A stretch of 64,000 nucleotides of DNA from Methanofollis liminatans DSM 4140 (GCF_000275865.1 NZ_CM001555.1:1700967-1764966), one strand, 5' to 3'; counted from the first letter of the stretch, positions 31,523 to 40,711 are shown. Numbers and translations are program-made. The notes: generated by a model not told the origin, from the letters alone.

Positions 31523-32194
31523 ATGCTCGGGATCATCGGCGGGACCAGCCTCCTCTACTGCACCCTCCCGGCACTCGAGAAACGAACGGTCGCAACGCCC
31601 TATGGCCCGGCCGAGGTGATGGCCGGAGAGATTGCCATCGTGCTGCGCCACCAGTTCGGGATGCCACCGCACCGGATCAACTACCGGGCCCAGATGGCCG
31701 CCCTCGCCCTCTGCGGGGTGGACCGGATCGTCACCTTCGGCTCGGTCGGTTCGTTGAAAACGGCGATCCCGCCGGGCACGGTGATCGTCCCGACCGACTA
31801 CCTCAGCCTCACCGACATCCCGTCCTTCCACGACCACGCCATCGAGCATGTGATGCCGGCGCTCGACGACGGGATGATCAGGCATCTCTCCGCGGCGCTC
31901 CCCGGGGCCATGGTCGGCGGCACCTATGCGCAGACGCGCGGGCCGCGGATCGAGACGGTCGCCGAGGTGCGCGGCCTCGCGAAGGTTGCCGACGTCGTCG
32001 GGATGACCGTCGCCTCAGAGGCGACGCTCGCCCGGGAACTCGGCATCCCGGTCGCCGCCGTCTGCACCGTGGACAACTATGCAAACGGCCTCTCCGAAGA
32101 GGTGCTCACCTACGAGCACATCCTCGCCACCTCGAAGAAATTTGCGCAGAGAACAGAGAATATCGTCGAATCGGTCATCGAAGAAATGGGATAA
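31523..32194 (+). CDS. MTAP-family purine nucleoside phosphorylase (methylthioinosine phosphorylase-like)
   Basis: 223 residues starting MLGIIGGTSLLYC; AGGAGGTGCC precedes the ATG at about six bases. GGTS, RHQFGMPPHRINYRAQMAAL and MTVASEATLARELGIPVAAV are the phosphate- and base-binding blocks of the MTAP/PNP-2 family. In methanogens the enzyme usually acts on 5'-methylthioinosine or deoxyinosine made by the DadD deaminase, and dadD follows here nine bases downstream. The pair would recycle methylthioadenosine and 5'-deoxyadenosine produced by SAM-using enzymes. Exact substrate inferred. Confidence 0.88.
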   Translation: MLGIIGGTSLLYCTLPALEKRTVATPYGPAEVMAGEIAIVLRHQFGMPPHRINYRAQMAALALCGVDRIVTFGSVGSLKTAIPPGTVIVPTDYLSLTDIPSFHDHAIEHVMPALDDGMIRHLSAALPGAMVGGTYAQTRGPRIETVAEVRGLAKVADVVGMTVASEATLARELGIPVAAVCTVDNYANGLSEEVLTYEHILATSKKFAQRTENIVESVIEEMG

Positions 32195-32203
32195 GGACCA
32201 TCT

Positions 32204-33508
32204 ATGAAGGAAATACAGCAGGGTGAAAGCCTCCTCATCAGGGATGTTGAGGTCGGAAGAGCGCGGGTGAACATCAGGGTCGAAGGCGGCCGTATCGCCG
32301 CGATCGGTGCCGATGCCGGCGGGGAAGCGGCAGTCGTCATCGAGGGGCGCGGCGCCGTCGCCCTTCCCGGGCTGTACAACACCCACACCCACGCCGCAAT
32401 GACGCTTTTGCGCGGCTACGCCGACGACATGCCCCTCCAGGACTGGCTCTCCACGAAGATATGGCCCCTTGAGGCGCACCTGACCGGGGAAGACGTCTAC
32501 TGGGGGACAAAACTCGCGTGCCTCGAGATGATCCGCTCGGGGACGGTCGCCTTCAACGACATGTACTTCTTCATGGAGGATGCGGCGCGGGCCGTCGACG
32601 AGATGGGCATGAAGGCGCAGCTCGCCTACGGCTTTATCGACCTCTTCGACGAGGAGAAGCGGGAGAAGGAGATCAAAGCAACGGAAAAGACCGTCGCCGC
32701 GATAAAGAACAGGAGAAATCCCAGGATCCGGGCGGCGGTCGGCCCGCACGCCGTCTATACGGTCTCGCCTGAAGGACTGCGCTGGTGCGCCGAGTTCTCG
32801 CGCCAGCAGAACATCGGCATCCACGTCCACCTCTCCGAGACCGATCAGGAGGTCAAAGAATGCGTCGAAAAGACCGGGATGCGCCCGCCGGCACTGCTGG
32901 ACAAGTGCGGCTGCATCAACCCGCGGACCGTCGCCGCCCACTGCTGCTGGCTGGACACCGCCGACTGCACCCTGCTCGGCGACCGCGGGGCCTATGCCTC
33001 GCACAACCCGACCTCCAACATGAAGCTCGCCGTGCACCGGGCGATGCCCTATGCCTGGCTGAAGGACGCCGGCGCCGGAGTCTGCCTGGGCACCGACGGC
33101 TGCGCCTCCAACAACAACCAGGACATGTTCGAGGAGATGAAGTTCGCCGCCCTCCTCCAGAAGTTCTTCTGGAACTCGCAGACCCTCCTGCCCGCCGAGC
33201 AGGTGCTGGCGATGGCGACGGCAAACGGTGCGGCAGCGATGGGCTTCGACGGCGGCCGGCTTGAAAAAGGGGCGGCGGCAGACATCGTCCTCCTGGACCG
33301 CAACGCCATCTGCAACACCCCGCTCCACAACCCGGTCTCGAACGCCGTCTACTCCTGCAACGGATCGGCCGTGACGACGGTGCTCTGCCAGGGGCGCGTG
33401 CTCATGCAGGACCGCGTCGTCCCGGGCGAGGAAGAGATCCTTGAGGGAGCGCGGGCGGCGGCAACAAACCTCCTCACCCGCGCCGCCGAAGCCAGGACCG
33501 AAGAATAA
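32204..33508 (+). CDS. dadD: 5'-deoxyadenosine/SAH/MTA deaminase, amidohydrolase family
   Basis: 434 residues. The zinc site is complete: NTHTHAAM, HVHLSETD, AAHCCWLD and GTDGCASNNNQDMF. The family in methanogens (DadD) deaminates 5'-deoxyadenosine, S-adenosylhomocysteine and methylthioadenosine, the by-products of SAM chemistry. It is co-transcribed with the MTAP-family gene. It is followed at once by a plus-strand T8 tract (33511-33518), a likely transcript end. Other TRZ/ATZ-type amidohydrolases are the only alternative; context favours DadD. Confidence 0.9.
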   Translation: MKEIQQGESLLIRDVEVGRARVNIRVEGGRIAAIGADAGGEAAVVIEGRGAVALPGLYNTHTHAAMTLLRGYADDMPLQDWLSTKIWPLEAHLTGEDVYWGTKLACLEMIRSGTVAFNDMYFFMEDAARAVDEMGMKAQLAYGFIDLFDEEKREKEIKATEKTVAAIKNRRNPRIRAAVGPHAVYTVSPEGLRWCAEFSRQQNIGIHVHLSETDQEVKECVEKTGMRPPALLDKCGCINPRTVAAHCCWLDTADCTLLGDRGAYASHNPTSNMKLAVHRAMPYAWLKDAGAGVCLGTDGCASNNNQDMFEEMKFAALLQKFFWNSQTLLPAEQVLAMATANGAAAMGFDGGRLEKGAAADIVLLDRNAICNTPLHNPVSNAVYSCNGSAVTTVLCQGRVLMQDRVVPGEEEILEGARAAATNLLTRAAEARTEE

Positions 33509-33520
33509 CTTTTTTTCCAG
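33509..33520 (+). terminator. T-tract terminator after dadD
   Basis: A run of eight T starting three bases after the dadD stop, without an obvious stem, as usual for archaeal termination. Confidence 0.5.
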
Positions 33521-33529
33521 CGCACCGGT

Positions 33530-34471
33530 TCATCCGTGTATGAGAGCAGCCAGGGTGCGCTGGGTCTCTTCCGGCGTTCCGGCAGTATTGACCAGGACGA
33601 CCTCGGCAGCCGCGCAGAGCGCCGAGAAGAACCGCCGCCTCAGGTCCTCTTTGAGTGGCGATTTGACCAGGAGGTGAGGATTGAACCACCTGTTCTCTTC
33701 CAGTATCGAGAGCGTCTCCCCGACCGAGGGGTACCGGGGGGCGAGGGAGAGGGCGGGATCGCGATAGAGGATGAAGACCTTCCTCAGCGTCGTCATCGGC
33801 AGGATGCGCCCCTTGCCAGTGACCAGCCTGAGATCGACGACCGCCCGCCCCTGGGCATCGAACTCGGCCTCTTCGATCAGACCGGCGTACTCGGGCCAGA
33901 CCGTAGCGAGGTCGGCCCTGATATAGAAGTTCTTCTCTGAACCGTAGGCAAATATCTCGTCGCCAAAGGTGCGGGCATAGAACCAGTCGTCGGCGACAAC
34001 CCGCGTCGTTCTGTCCCGGAGAAGCCCGTAGGTCTGGGTGGTCTTCCCGGCACCGGAAACGCCGATGATGCAGCACCCCCGGCCGTCGGCATCGATGCAG
34101 GCGCCGTGGACCGAGGAGATCCCGTGCCCGTCCTCCAGGACGTCCCCGGCCACCGAGAGGGCAAGGGACTTGATCCAGCCGTAATAACTGATGTTGACCA
34201 GAAAAGCCGTCTTCGAGGCGGGTTCATAGAGCACGGTGTCCTCCGGGACGGCCGGATCGGCGACGACATAGAGCCGCCCGTGGGAGCGGATCCCCTGCGA
34301 GATGAAGTAGAAGTTCTCCTCCCACCGCTCCTTCACCGTTTTATCGTCGGTCAGCACCTTGATGCAACAGCCATATATCTCAGACTTCACCTCGTACCTG
34401 ACCTGCGGGGCATAACGCCCCGCATATTCTTCCTTCTCCCCGGCCTTGATCAGGCGAACTGCGTAGACCAT
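33530..34471 (-). CDS. HPr kinase/PEPCK-like ATPase of unknown role
   Basis: 313 residues from ATG 34471 (MVYAVRLIKAGEKEEYAG). A Walker A loop GVSGAGKTTQTYGLL sits near residue 140, followed by RVVADDWFYA, which resembles the HPr-kinase/phosphorylase P-loop and its acidic metal site. The first 120 residues and the last 100 are not recognised. Methanogens normally lack a PTS, so an HPr substrate is unlikely; coupling to another serine/metabolite kinase role is possible. A TATA-like TTTTATGTG lies about 27 bases upstream, indicating leaderless mRNA. Convergent with dadD. Confidence 0.75.
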   Translation of the reverse strand: MVYAVRLIKAGEKEEYAGRYAPQVRYEVKSEIYGCCIKVLTDDKTVKERWEENFYFISQGIRSHGRLYVVADPAVPEDTVLYEPASKTAFLVNISYYGWIKSLALSVAGDVLEDGHGISSVHGACIDADGRGCCIIGVSGAGKTTQTYGLLRDRTTRVVADDWFYARTFGDEIFAYGSEKNFYIRADLATVWPEYAGLIEEAEFDAQGRAVVDLRLVTGKGRILPMTTLRKVFILYRDPALSLAPRYPSVGETLSILEENRWFNPHLLVKSPLKEDLRRRFFSALCAAAEVVLVNTAGTPEETQRTLAALIHG

Positions 34472-34523
34472 ACGGGAGGATGGCGCTCCAGGCACATAAA
34501 ACCGGGCTCGAAAAAAAGGATGA

Positions 34524-36224
34524 TCAGGCAGTCTCGATCTTCGAGTCGGCCTCAAGCCCGAGCTCCTCGATCGCCATCTTCTGCATCTTGAACTTCTGGA
34601 TCTTCCCGGTGACCGACATCGGGAACTCGGTGACGAACTTGTAGTATTTCGGGATCTTGTAGCGGGCGATCTGGCCGTTGCAGAACGAGATGATCTCATC
34701 GGGCGTCACGGTCATGCCGGGCTTCGCGGCGACCCACGCCATCAGTTCCTCGCCGTAGCGCTCGTCAGGGACGCCGATCACGTAGGCGTCGGAGATCTTA
34801 GGGTGGTGGTGGAGGAACTCCTCGATCTCGCGCGGGTAGATGTTCTCGCCGCCGCGGATCACCATCTCCTTGAGGCGGCCTGACATCTTCACGTAGCCCT
34901 CCTCGTCCATGACGCCGAGGTCCCCGGTATAGAGCCAGCCGTTGGCGTCGAGCGTCGCACGGGTGGCCGAGGGATTGTTGTAGTAGCACTTCATCGACAT
35001 GTAGCCGCGGGCGCAGATCTCCCCGACCTCGCCGCGCGGGAGGATCCGCTTTGTGTTCGGGTCGATGATCTTGATCTCGGTGTGCGGAAACGCCCGCCCG
35101 ACCGTCCCAACCCGCTTTTCCAGGGGGTCGTCCACGGTGGTCATCGTCACGCCCGGCGAGAGTTCGGTCTGGCCGTAGACGATGACGATGTCGCGCATGT
35201 TCATCAGGACGTTGACCTTCTTCATCACCTCGATCGGGCAGGGCGAGCCGGCCATGATCCCGGTGCGCAGGGTCGAATAATCGTATTTGCCGAAGTTCGG
35301 GTGGGAGAGTTCGGCGATGAACATCGTCGGCACGCCGTGCACGGCGGTGCACCGTTCGTTCTGGAGCGCCTGGAGCACAGCCTCGGCGTCGAAGACCGGG
35401 GAGGGGATCACCATCGTGGTGCCGTGGGTGACCGACGCCATGTTCGAGAGGACCATACCGAAGCAGTGGTAGAAGGGCACCGGGATGCAGAGACGGTCCT
35501 TCTCGGTAAAGCCCATCCCCTCGCCGATGAAGTAGCCGTTGTTCATGACGCCGTGATGGGTGAGGACGACACCTTTCGGGTAGCCGGTGGTGCCGCTCGT
35601 ATACTGGATGTTGATGGCGTCGTCGAAGTTGAGCGACGCCTCGCGCTCCCTGAGTTCGTCCGGGCTGATGCCGGCGCCCTTCTCGATCATCTCGTCCCAG
35701 GTGAACATGCCGTTGTACGGGATGTCGCCCATGAAGACGACATTTTTGAGGAAGGGGAATTTTTCAGAGGATATCCTGCCGGCGCGGGCGTCGATCGCCT
35801 CGGGACAGGCCTCGTAGAACATCCCCACGTAGTCCGAGTTCTTGAATCTGCCCTGCACGATCAGGGTAGAAACCTCGGCCTGCTTGAGGGCGTACTCGAA
35901 TTCATAGACCCGGTAGGCCGGGTTGATGTTCACCAGGATGGCGCCGATCTTTGCGGTGGCGAACTGCGTAAGCGTCCACTCGGCATAGTTCATCGCCCAG
36001 ATCGCGACGCGGTCGCCGCGCTCGACACCGAGGGCCATGAGGCCCCTGGCAAGGGCGTCGGCCCTCTCGCAAAACTCCCTGTATGTCCAGCGGATGTTCT
36101 GGTGGACCGAGACCATCGCCTCGTTGTCCGGGTATCTGGCGGCGATCCGGTTCAGCATATCGCCGATGGTCTCCCCCATCAGCGGTTTGACCGAGTGTCC
36201 GCATGCGTAACTGCCGGTGACCAT
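34524..36224 (-). CDS. Acyl-CoA ligase (AMP-forming acyl/acetyl-CoA synthetase family)
   Basis: 566 residues of the ANL superfamily. IQYTSGTTGYPKGVVLTHHG is the AMP/phosphate-binding loop, YGQTELSPGVTMT the second core motif, GWLYTGDLGVMDEEGYVKM the hinge region, and GRLKEMVIRGGENIYPREIE with PMSVTGKIQKFKM the C-terminal domain with its catalytic Lys. Likely a medium- or long-chain fatty-acid or aromatic acyl-CoA ligase; the substrate cannot be read from sequence. TATA-like TCATATATGG about 30 bases before the ATG suggests leaderless mRNA. Confidence 0.88.
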   Translation of the reverse strand: MVTGSYACGHSVKPLMGETIGDMLNRIAARYPDNEAMVSVHQNIRWTYREFCERADALARGLMALGVERGDRVAIWAMNYAEWTLTQFATAKIGAILVNINPAYRVYEFEYALKQAEVSTLIVQGRFKNSDYVGMFYEACPEAIDARAGRISSEKFPFLKNVVFMGDIPYNGMFTWDEMIEKGAGISPDELREREASLNFDDAINIQYTSGTTGYPKGVVLTHHGVMNNGYFIGEGMGFTEKDRLCIPVPFYHCFGMVLSNMASVTHGTTMVIPSPVFDAEAVLQALQNERCTAVHGVPTMFIAELSHPNFGKYDYSTLRTGIMAGSPCPIEVMKKVNVLMNMRDIVIVYGQTELSPGVTMTTVDDPLEKRVGTVGRAFPHTEIKIIDPNTKRILPRGEVGEICARGYMSMKCYYNNPSATRATLDANGWLYTGDLGVMDEEGYVKMSGRLKEMVIRGGENIYPREIEEFLHHHPKISDAYVIGVPDERYGEELMAWVAAKPGMTVTPDEIISFCNGQIARYKIPKYYKFVTEFPMSVTGKIQKFKMQKMAIEELGLEADSKIETA

Positions 36225-36321
36225 ATGATTCGAAGTACATGGGGAAGGGAGACCATATATGATTACTGTTCTGGAAACGTAATCATTAAATCAGGGAAAG
36301 CCGATTCTATAAGGTACGTAA

Positions 36322-36491
36322 GGGGTCGTGGCCTAGTCCGGAATGGCGACGGGCTCCAGCGGTCTTTGCGTGTGATGAACAATGGGTCTGCTGATGATGA
36401 TGATGACCCGTTGGAGCACTGATGCGAGTCATGCTCCCCGCGCATGTTCGGAGAGACCCGTCGATCGTGAGTTCAAATCTCACCGACCCCA
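36322..36491 (+). tRNA. tRNA-Trp (CCA) with a 96-base intron
   Basis: Exon 1 is 36322-36359 and exon 2 36456-36491, which join into a 74-base tRNA with acceptor GGGGTCG/CGACCCC, anticodon stem ACGGG/CCCGT and loop CTCCAGA. The intron (36360-36455) follows position 37, the canonical archaeal site, and is excised at a bulge-helix-bulge. Its inside is a box C/D guide RNA (separate entry). Confidence 0.93.
36360..36455 (+). ncRNA. Box C/D guide RNA within the tRNA-Trp intron
   Basis: Box C GTGATGA at 36372-36378, D' CTGA at 36391-36394, C' within TGATGATGATGA after it, and D CTGA at 36419-36422. The base five positions before D pairs with C34 and the one five before D' pairs with C39 of the same tRNA. 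This agrees with the known intron-guided 2'-O-methylation of euryarchaeal pre-tRNA-Trp. Confidence 0.88.
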
Positions 36492-36760
36492 CGTTTCTGT
36501 AACATCGTCTGCTTTTGTCTGTCTGTTCTGCTGACCGTAAGGGCAAGATACCCCGTTGCTCCCGGCCGGTTTGCCGCCATATCCGCCTGTTGACTGCCAG
36601 GAGGGAGCGGTCGCCGGGACGAACTACCCGGGGTAGAACCGGAAGATTTTCCCCGCAAACCAACGGTTTTCCCGTGTCGCCAACCGGGCGGGACCGGCGG
36701 CTCCCGTCACTTTATCTATCAGCCCGCCCCATCTTCATACAGCATTTGAAGGGATTGTCC

Positions 36761-37942
36761 ATGTATCTGATAGGTGAAGCTCTCGTAGGAACCGGTGCCG
36801 AACTTGCGCACATCGATCTCGTGATGGGCGACAAGGAAGGGCCGGTCGGGATGGCCTTTGCGAACAGCATCTCGCAGCTCTCCGCAGGCCACACCCCGCT
36901 CCTCGCCGTTGTCCGCCCCAACCTTCTCACCAAGCCCGCCACCCTCGTGATCCCGAAGGTGACGCTGAAGAAGGGCGAGCAGGTGAAGGAGATGTTCGGC
37001 CCGGTGCAGGCGGCGGTCGCAAAGGCGGTCGCCGACTCCGTGGAGGAAGGCGTGTTTGAGGGTATCGATATCGAGAATACCGTCATCCTCGCAAGCGTCT
37101 ACCTCGCACCCGAAGCACAGAACTACAATATGATCTACCGCTACAACTACGGCGCCACCAAGCTCGCGATCCGCCGGGCCCTCCAGCAGTTCCCCGACGT
37201 CGACACCCTCGTCTACGAGAAGGACCGCGCCGCTCACGCCGTGATGGGATTCAAGGTCCAGCGGCTCTGGAACCCGCCGTACCTCCAGGTGGCGATGGAC
37301 CTCGTGGACCTGAAGAGGGTCGAGCAGGTGCTCACCGCCGTGCCGGAGAACGACCACGTCCTCTTCGAGGCAGGCACCCCCTTGATCAAGCAGTTCGGGC
37401 TCAACGTCCTCTCTGAGATCAGGCGCATCCGCCCGAACGCATTCATCATCGCCGACCTCAAGACCCTGGACACCGGGAACCTTGAGGCGCGGATGGCCTC
37501 GGACGCCGGCGCGGACGCCGTCGTGATCTCGGGCCTCGCCCCGAAGGCGACGATCGAGAAGGCGATCGAGGAGACGAAGAAGACCGGCATCTACTCGGTC
37601 ATCGACATGCTCAACGTGGACGACCCGGCAGCCCTGGTCGCCGCCCTGAAAGTGAAGCCCGATATCGTCGAGCTCCACCGCGCCATCGACGCCGAGGGCG
37701 ACGAATACGCCTGGGGCAATATCCCGGCGATTAAGAAGGCCGCCGGCGGCAAACTGCTCGTCGCAACAGCCGGCGGGATCAGGCAGGACGTCGTCGCCAA
37801 GGCCGTCGCATCGGGCGCCGACATTCTGGTCGTCGGCCGTGCGATCACCGCGAGCAAGGACATCCGCCACGCCGCCGAGGAGTTCATCGAGAAGCTGGAC
37901 TCCGAGGAGATCGACCAGTTCCGCGTGATGACCGATTTCTAA
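36761..37942 (+). CDS. fae-hps: Bifunctional formaldehyde-activating enzyme / 3-hexulose-6-phosphate synthase
   Basis: 394 residues. Residues 1-160 are Fae (GEALVGTGAELAHIDLVMGD, QAAVAKAVADSVEEG), which condenses formaldehyde with tetrahydromethanopterin. The rest is HPS (LQVAMDLVDLKRVEQVL, EAGTPLIKQFGLNVL, VIADLKTLDTG), an orotidine-decarboxylase-fold aldolase that links ribulose 5-phosphate and formaldehyde to hexulose 6-phosphate. Archaea without a pentose-phosphate pathway use the fusion to make ribulose 5-phosphate and save the formaldehyde. Start at the ATG after GGGATTG; TATA-like TTTATC near 36712. Confidence 0.95.
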   Translation: MYLIGEALVGTGAELAHIDLVMGDKEGPVGMAFANSISQLSAGHTPLLAVVRPNLLTKPATLVIPKVTLKKGEQVKEMFGPVQAAVAKAVADSVEEGVFEGIDIENTVILASVYLAPEAQNYNMIYRYNYGATKLAIRRALQQFPDVDTLVYEKDRAAHAVMGFKVQRLWNPPYLQVAMDLVDLKRVEQVLTAVPENDHVLFEAGTPLIKQFGLNVLSEIRRIRPNAFIIADLKTLDTGNLEARMASDAGADAVVISGLAPKATIEKAIEETKKTGIYSVIDMLNVDDPAALVAALKVKPDIVELHRAIDAEGDEYAWGNIPAIKKAAGGKLLVATAGGIRQDVVAKAVASGADILVVGRAITASKDIRHAAEEFIEKLDSEEIDQFRVMTDF

Positions 37943-38501
37943 TCGGTCAGTATCAGGGTGCGCCCGGAGAGAATGCCAGGCGCAACCCGACCCATTTTTT
38001 TATCCGGTTTTTCGCCCGTTCACGATCGAGCAGGGCCTCCATCTGTGAAAAATGATGAGTGAGCGTGTTGGTGTGCTGACCGTTCCCGCTCCAATCGCGG
38101 TTTTGCGGGAGGGGGCGGCAGGCCCCGGGGTGGTGTCTGCTCGGGTTTTCTGGAACCCTCTCGCTCTCGGCGCCTGGATGTGGGAATAACTCCGAGGGTG
38201 GAGCGGACACCGTGCCGGGGGTTGCACCCCCGGACCCCTGCGTGCGATTGCCCTGGATATGCGAGGGGGGGACGGGCGGAGCATCTCTCGATGAAAAATG
38301 ATGGAACGGCGTGCTGGCGCGGTTTTCCCGTCCCTGCCCCAATCGCAGTTCCGAGGGGCAGCAGACCCTCAGCAGCGGCGCACCAATCCCCCATCTGCTC
38401 CCGGAAACTGCTATACCCACACAAAAGAGAGGAGCCAGAAATATCCGGCGGCAGATGAGGGGGAGGTACGGCCAGACCTCCGCGCTACGATTCGTGCACC
38501 C
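37943..38501. repeat. Intergenic region with GC-rich diverged repeat units
   Basis: Two diverged direct copies lie at about 38046-38130 and 38290-38375; both read GAAAAATGATG, a variable part, then CCAATCGC(G/A)GTT and a GC-rich tract. A further unit, CCCCCGGACCCCTGCGTGCGATTG-like in pattern (about 38221-38250, inverted GCGATTG core), resembles DNA near 40550. No protein-like frame is present. It may be a dispersed intergenic repeat family of this genome. Confidence 0.45.
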
Positions 38502-39434
38502 TCACCAGTCGTGGGTCTCGCCGGGTCTGGGTTTGCCGACCTCCAGATGGTCATCCGCCTCCTGGTACGGCACCTCCCGGATCGGCGGCGGCTGGACAGT
38601 CTTCATATCGGTTTTTAACGTGTTGTCAAACCAGAGCTCCCGCTGCGGGAAGGGTATCTGGATGCCATTCTTCTCGAGCTCCACCTTGATCTTCCAGAGC
38701 AGTGCTGTCCGGAGGTCCCACCAGAAGAGAGAGGGCGCCCAGACCTTGACGACGATATTCACGCTTGAGTCATCGAGTTTGTCGACATAGACCGATGGAC
38801 CAGGGCTCTTCAAGGCATAGGGCTGCCTGTCGATCAGATTTTTTATCAGGGCGATCGCCTTTGCCGCATCGTCCTGGTACCGGATCCCGACCGTGTACTC
38901 GAACCGACGCGCCGGATGGGCGACGAGATTTGTGATATCGCTGGTGAACATCTTCGAGTTCGGGATCCTGACAAAGATCCCGTCATAGGTCCGGACGATC
39001 GTCGACATGATCTGGATATTCTGGACGGTGCCGGTCAGGGACCCGATGGTGACATTGTCGCCGATCTTGATCGGCCGCTCGAACATGAGAAAGAGCCCTG
39101 AAACCAGGTTCGAGACGATGTTCTGAGTGGCAAACGCAAGCGCCAGAGCGACGATCCCTCCGGCGACAAAGAGGCCGGAGAGGTCGAAGTGGAGATAGGG
39201 AAGGAGGAGGAGGATCGTGATCAGGTAGATGAGGTAGGTCGAAAGCGTCATCACAAAGTCGAGATCAGACTTGGGGAGTTGATCCCCAAAACTCCGTTTA
39301 AGGCGATTTTTAACAATACGGATGATAATAAATGCGCCCAGGAGGATGAGAACGATTGAAATGATGTCGGTGGTGGTCGTCTCCCCGAGAAGAGAGATAT
39401 TGTGGTAGTACTCGGCAACGGCATTGAAGACCAC
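38502..39434 (-). CDS. Small-conductance mechanosensitive channel (MscS family)
   Basis: 310 residues: three to four N-terminal membrane segments, then the MscS pore helix and vestibule (VALALAFATQNIVSNLVSGL, FERPIKIGDNVTIG, TVQNIQIMSTIVRTYDG, IPNSKMF). It opens on osmotic downshock to release solutes. Start is GTG directly after the stop of the DUF432 gene, so the two are one transcript and translationally coupled. A proline/acid tail closes the protein. Good match. Confidence 0.92.
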   Translation of the reverse strand: MVFNAVAEYYHNISLLGETTTTDIISIVLILLGAFIIIRIVKNRLKRSFGDQLPKSDLDFVMTLSTYLIYLITILLLLPYLHFDLSGLFVAGGIVALALAFATQNIVSNLVSGLFLMFERPIKIGDNVTIGSLTGTVQNIQIMSTIVRTYDGIFVRIPNSKMFTSDITNLVAHPARRFEYTVGIRYQDDAAKAIALIKNLIDRQPYALKSPGPSVYVDKLDDSSVNIVVKVWAPSLFWWDLRTALLWKIKVELEKNGIQIPFPQRELWFDNTLKTDMKTVQPPPIREVPYQEADDHLEVGKPRPGETHDW

Positions 39435-40175
39435 TCAGTGCACCCCCGCATCCATCGTAAAGGTGAGGGCGCTCTCGCTCAGCCCGATCGTGCGTGTATA
39501 GTAGAGCTCGATCGATTTGCGCATTCCCTCCCGGATCGGGGAGCGGATACAGCAGGTCTCTGCAATCGTCGACTTGATGACCCTCATCTGCGCCTTCATC
39601 GAGACAAGGCCCTGATCATAGTAGATCTTCATTCCGTAATTCTCCAGGACGACACGAGAGACCTCCACCCATCCTTTTGTCGTATTCACGATATCGAGTT
39701 CGACGACGCCCTCAAAGCAGGGATCATGTGCGGGCAGCGTAAAAGACACGGGACTCCAGTGATAACGGGTGATCACGCCGGTGTCCGTCGGGCCATAGAG
39801 GGAGTATTTTTGCGGGAGGCGCGAGAAGATGTCAATGCACCGGAACGCCGCCTTCTTCGAGATAAATATCCCGATCTCGATGGGGAAGGTGAGATATATC
39901 CTGCGAGTCGCCTCGGGTTCGATGATGATCGATTCGAACCTGATCTCAAGGAACCGTGTCACCTCTTCAGGGAGGTTCAGGGGCTCCACCGGGTTGATGA
40001 TCACCTGCCCGCCGTCCGAGGCGATGATCCGCTCCATCGTCGAATCACCCAGCGTTCGGGAATAACGGACGACATCGCCATCTCTTGAAAAACAGATCTT
40101 TAAATCGTCTTTCTCGATGCAAAAGTCCAGGCTGTAGCGACCGTACACAGGAAAGATCTGGCACCCTTCGGTCAA
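39435..40175 (-). CDS. DUF432 family protein, coupled to MscS
   Basis: 246 residues matching DUF432 in length and layout (IYLTFPIEIGIFISKKAAF, YSLYGPTDTGVITRYHW, MKIYYDQGLVSMKAQMRVI). No enzymatic motif or membrane segment is seen; mostly beta. The family often adjoins MscS genes in euryarchaea, suggesting an accessory or regulatory role (inference). Start is TTG at 40175; AT-rich TATA-like stretches lie within 40188-40222. Confidence 0.8.
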   Translation of the reverse strand: MTEGCQIFPVYGRYSLDFCIEKDDLKICFSRDGDVVRYSRTLGDSTMERIIASDGGQVIINPVEPLNLPEEVTRFLEIRFESIIIEPEATRRIYLTFPIEIGIFISKKAAFRCIDIFSRLPQKYSLYGPTDTGVITRYHWSPVSFTLPAHDPCFEGVVELDIVNTTKGWVEVSRVVLENYGMKIYYDQGLVSMKAQMRVIKSTIAETCCIRSPIREGMRKSIELYYTRTIGLSESALTFTMDAGVH

Positions 40176-40711
40176 TAAATCTTGTCTTATTTAAGGATTC
40201 TTTCAGAGAAATAAAAATATATTGACCTTCGATCAGGATCAGGCCATGCGAGGATCTCCGGGTGGGGAAATGGATCAAGTCTCTGCTTAAAGAATTTCAG
40301 GGTTTGACATGCCAGATTCAGATGCCTTACCCAGCCCAATAGGAAAAAGAGAGATTAAGCGCACTATTCTTTGTGCGGGAATCTCTAAAATTCGAGCTCT
40401 GTTGAATCGCACATGAATCCAGGAAAGGGACTCAAACATACCCCATGAAGTGTTTTTCATGGTCGCCCTCATACCGATGTTGATGTCTCTCCTGTAATCG
40501 CAGGGCGGGAGCGCGGATCCCCCGCCTTCCCCATCTACTGTCTGCCGGGATTTTCACCCGGACCCCCACTTGCGATAGTCCCCTGGAAGAGCGAACAGGA
40601 CATCCGAGGAGTGAGCGTGCCGTATCCCCACCTATCCTGAGCGGGGGTCAGGGAGCGTAGTCCCCCGGCGCAAGCACGCCAGAATAGGATTTAACGAGCC
40701 AAAATTTGCCT
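40176..40711. other. Intergenic region: promoter of DUF432, solo IS end, GC-rich repeat unit
   Basis: AATATATTTTTATTTC on the minus strand (about 40200-40222) is a likely TATA region for DUF432. At 40394-40411 the sequence GAGCTCTGTTGAATCGC matches the terminal repeat of the IS near 2.5-3.6 kb, a solo end without a partner nearby. Around 40486-40600 lies a GC-rich unit related to the repeats at 38.2 kb. No gene. Confidence 0.5.

Noticed and set aside
34524-34699. Extended N-terminus of the HPr-kinase-like frame
   Set aside because: Arg/Ser-rich antisense of the ligase gene end; the TATA box favours ATG 34471.
38000-38424. Minus-strand Pro/Arg-rich frames
   Set aside because: They overlap each other in different frames over a repeat region and lack family features.
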